7,799 nt of DNA from Propionibacteriaceae bacterium (GTDB taxonomy: Bacteria > Actinomycetota > Actinomycetes > Propionibacteriales > Propionibacteriaceae). The position numbers and the translations under genes are program-made. Positions 6,527 to 7,799 of the stretch are shown here, one piece after another (within the stretch, counting starts at the first letter, position 1; every line of letters starts with the position of its first letter). The notes under the pieces were generated by a model. That model made no database searches. It was not told where the DNA came from and saw nothing but the letters and a program-made list of their open reading frames with translations. The stretch covers positions 1 through 7,799 of the forward strand of contig JAIRKB010000013.1 in the NCBI GenBank assembly GCA_031260385.1. Reading direction: 5' to 3'.

Positions 6527-6532
6527 AGGAGG
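6527..6532 (+). promoter_or_regulatory. Ribosome binding site of tsaE
   Basis: A perfect AGGAGG lies 10 nt before GTG 6543 and 1 nt before TTG 6534. It lies downstream of the ATG pair at 6510/6513, which have no purine-rich leader, and so favours GTG 6543 as the tsaE start. Confidence 0.55.
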
Positions 6533-6542
6533 CTTGGGTTCG

Positions 6543-7175
6543 GTGCGGTTATTGGTGCCTACTGCAGAAGTGATGCATACCGTGGGGCGGGAGTTGGCTG
6601 GGCTGACTCGGGGTGGTGACCTTGTCATTCTGGTTGGGGAGTTGGGGGCGGGGAAGACTCAGTTGGCCCAGGGGATTGGGCAAGGGCTTGGTGTGGCGGG
6701 GCCGGTGACCTCGCCGACCTTTGTGATTGCTCGAATCCATCGCGCGGGAGCGGGTCGGCCTGATCTGGTTCATGTTGATGCCTATCGGTTGGGTTCGGCG
6801 GGCGAAATCGATGATTTGGATCTGGAAGCGGAGATGGCGACGGCGGTGACCGTGGTGGAGTGGGGGCGTGGCTTTGTCGAACACCTCAGCGATCATTGGC
6901 TGGCCATTGAGATCCGGCGGAGTGACGATGTCGATGACGAAACCCGAGAGGTGGTCATCGAGGCCGTAGGCGAGCGCTGGGCGAATCTCGTACCTGACTG
7001 GGAACGGTTGGTCAACGAAGCGATGGGACGTGACGCGGCCGCTGATCGGGACGCCAGCCTAGACGGCAACGAGGCTGAGGATTGGGTTGGCGGGGAACCT
7101 CGGGAAGACAGCCAGGACCAAAACCTGGCTGAGGAGTCGGTTGTTGACCAACCTCGGGAAGGCAGTGTCCAATGA
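6543..7175 (+). CDS. tsaE: tRNA threonylcarbamoyladenosine biosynthesis ATPase TsaE, with acidic C-terminal extension
   Basis: TsaE is the P-loop ATPase that cycles the TsaB-TsaD complex in cytoplasmic t6A37 tRNA modification. From GTG 6543 it is 210 residues. Walker A is GELGAGKT (32-39), the switch motif is TSPTF (56-60), the conserved HVDAYRL spans 77-83, the Asp/Glu-rich EIDDLDLE spans 88-95 and VEWG is at 105-108. The starting residues VRLLVPTAEVMHTVGRELA fit the family. ATG 6510 would add 11 residues but lacks a ribosome site, so it is a second choice. Family members are usually about 150-170 residues. Here about 50 extra acidic residues follow WERLV (153-157), with the near-repeats GEPREDS and DQPREGS. 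The gene overlaps tsaB by ATGA. The preceding 178-bp gap carries two hairpins, which suggests separate transcription from the ABC operon. Confidence 0.92.
   Translation: MRLLVPTAEVMHTVGRELAGLTRGGDLVILVGELGAGKTQLAQGIGQGLGVAGPVTSPTFVIARIHRAGAGRPDLVHVDAYRLGSAGEIDDLDLEAEMATAVTVVEWGRGFVEHLSDHWLAIEIRRSDDVDDETREVVIEAVGERWANLVPDWERLVNEAMGRDAAADRDASLDGNEAEDWVGGEPREDSQDQNLAEESVVDQPREGSVQ
7096..7161 (+). repeat. Direct and inverted repeats in the tsaE tail
   Basis: AACCTCGGGAAG occurs at 7096-7107 and 7150-7161, 54 bp (18 codons) apart. Between them lies an inverted repeat, AGCCAGG (7110-7116) and CCTGGCT (7124-7130), with a 7-nt loop. All of it is in frame within the acidic extension of TsaE. Confidence 0.65.
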
Positions 7176-7799
7176 CGGAAACCATCCTCGGTATCGATAC
7201 CTCCACGGTCGTCAGTGTTGGTCTAGCCCGTGACGGCGCGATCATCGAGCATTGTGCAGTCGGGGACTCCCGATCTCACCTGGAACAGCTCGTACCCACC
7301 ATCCAAGCGGTCCTAGAGCGTGCCGGGCTCACCACCGCCAATCTCACGGGCGTCGCCGTCGGCATGGGCCCCGGCCCCTTCACCGGTCTGCGCGCCGGTA
7401 TCGCCGCCGCTGAGATGCTGGCCTACGTCCACCAAATCCCCCTAATCCGCGTTTGCTCCCTCGACATCCTGGGCTTGAGCTGGGCTGGCACCGCGCCCGA
7501 AGGCGACTTTGTGGGATGTACGGATGCGCGCCGCAAGGAACTCTACTGGGCCGTTTACGATGCGCAAGGCCACCGCCAATCCGGCCCTTTCGTCTCAACC
7601 CCCACCGCCCTCCCCAACCTCCCCCGCATCGGCCCCGGTGTCCCCGACCACGGTTCCGGACAGAGTTCCGGACAGAGGGACGGTGACGCCAGCCGAGAGC
7701 AGAACAAGTTCACTTGTTCTGCCGAGGCTAAGGAAACCGTTGACGAGCGAAGCGAGGAGCACGGTTCTACCGGACAGAGGGACGGTTCTGCTGTCTCAC
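7172..7799 (+). CDS. tsaB: tRNA threonylcarbamoyladenosine biosynthesis protein TsaB, partial at right edge, with low-complexity insert
   Basis: TsaB is the ASKHA-fold scaffold partner of TsaD in t6A synthesis. The visible 209 residues begin MTETILGIDTSTVVSVGLA (phosphate-1-like motif) and include SRSHLEQLVPTI (34-45) and the family hallmark GMGPGPFTGLRAGIAAAEML (about 64-83). TDARRKELYWAVYD (117-130) is also present and typical of actinobacterial TsaB. ATG 7172 overlaps the tsaE stop (ATGA), so the two are coupled. From about residue 158 the normal sequence gives way to a hydrophilic low-complexity stretch (GSGQSSGQRDGDASREQNKF and on through DERSEEHGSTGQRDGS) that still fills the frame at the window edge. 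TsaB proteins are usually about 200-240 residues, so the protein is either enlarged by an insert or altered at its C-terminal half. The remainder lies outside the window. Confidence 0.9.
   Translation, partial: MTETILGIDTSTVVSVGLARDGAIIEHCAVGDSRSHLEQLVPTIQAVLERAGLTTANLTGVAVGMGPGPFTGLRAGIAAAEMLAYVHQIPLIRVCSLDILGLSWAGTAPEGDFVGCTDARRKELYWAVYDAQGHRQSGPFVSTPTALPNLPRIGPGVPDHGSGQSSGQRDGDASREQNKFTCSAEAKETVDERSEEHGSTGQRDGSAVS
7650..7799 (+). repeat. Repeat cluster inside tsaB
   Basis: CCGGACAGAG occurs at 7656-7665, 7668-7677 and 7770-7779. The last two belong to a 17-bp repeat, CCGGACAGAGGGACGGT, 102 bp (34 codons) apart. ACGGTTC occurs at 7650-7656, 7761-7767 and 7782-7788. Between them lies a perfect inverted repeat (7699-7709 and 7712-7722). 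The reading frame stays open throughout. The cluster continues past the window edge. Confidence 0.8.
7699..7722. repeat. Perfect palindromic hairpin in tsaB
   Basis: GCAGAACAAGT (7699-7709) and ACTTGTTCTGC (7712-7722) are exact inverse complements separated by TC, so a 10-bp stem with a TTCA loop can form. AGCC (7691-7694) and GGCT (7726-7729) can extend it past a small internal loop. It lies in the unusual insert and encodes EQNKFTCSA. Confidence 0.8.

Noticed and set aside
6309..6542. Longer tsaE starting inside the permease gene
   Set aside because: It would translate both hairpins and add 78 residues unlike TsaE. The AGGAGG site and the family start point to 6543.
7650..7799. CRISPR array in the tsaB repeat cluster
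   Set aside because: Repeats are short, unevenly spaced and in frame within a gene. There are no regular spacers of equal length.

Overview
The window looks like a chromosomal piece of a high-GC actinobacterium. The evidence is a MgtA-type actinobacterial mannosyltransferase, frequent GTG and TTG starts, apparently leaderless genes, and GC-rich core genes. I cannot name the genus from this sequence alone.

Layout, left to right. Minus strand, read right to left: a TTG-started secreted chymotrypsin-fold serine protease (3528-2128) with a clear upstream promoter is followed one base after its stop by a small single-pass membrane protein (2126-1743). Next comes a GT4 glycosyltransferase of the MgtA/PimB group (1553-444), then an unrecognised gene that runs off the left edge (353-1). 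A divergent intergenic region of about 400 bp (3529-3929) holds the protease promoter, iterated TCGTGT motifs, an inverted repeat and a -10-like box just ahead of the next gene. Plus strand: an ABC exporter made of an ATPase (3930-4712) and a twelve-helix-class permease (4694-6364, overlapping by 19 bp). A 178-bp gap with two long, nearly identical hairpins follows, then tsaE (6543-7175) and tsaB (7172 to the right edge, ATGA overlap), two genes of the t6A tRNA-modification pathway.

How the genes work together. TsaE and TsaB are partners in the TsaBDE complex that places threonylcarbamoyl on A37 of ANN-decoding tRNAs. The ABC pair is a self-contained exporter of unknown cargo. The protease and small membrane protein look like one translationally coupled unit. 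Their lower GC and different codon choice suggest a more recent origin than their neighbours. The mannosyltransferase probably acts on envelope glycolipids.

Most notable structures: (i) a family of inverted repeats with core GCGGAATC-N15/16-GATTCCGC, once upstream and twice downstream of the ABC operon, of which the last can pair alternatively with the tsaE start region; (ii) a repeat-rich, fully in-frame, palindrome-bearing insert in tsaB, and a repeat-bearing acidic tail on tsaE; (iii) two genes with TANNCT boxes exactly 6 nt from their start codons, suggesting leaderless mRNAs; (iv) a G-to-C drift in third codon positions along each transcription unit.
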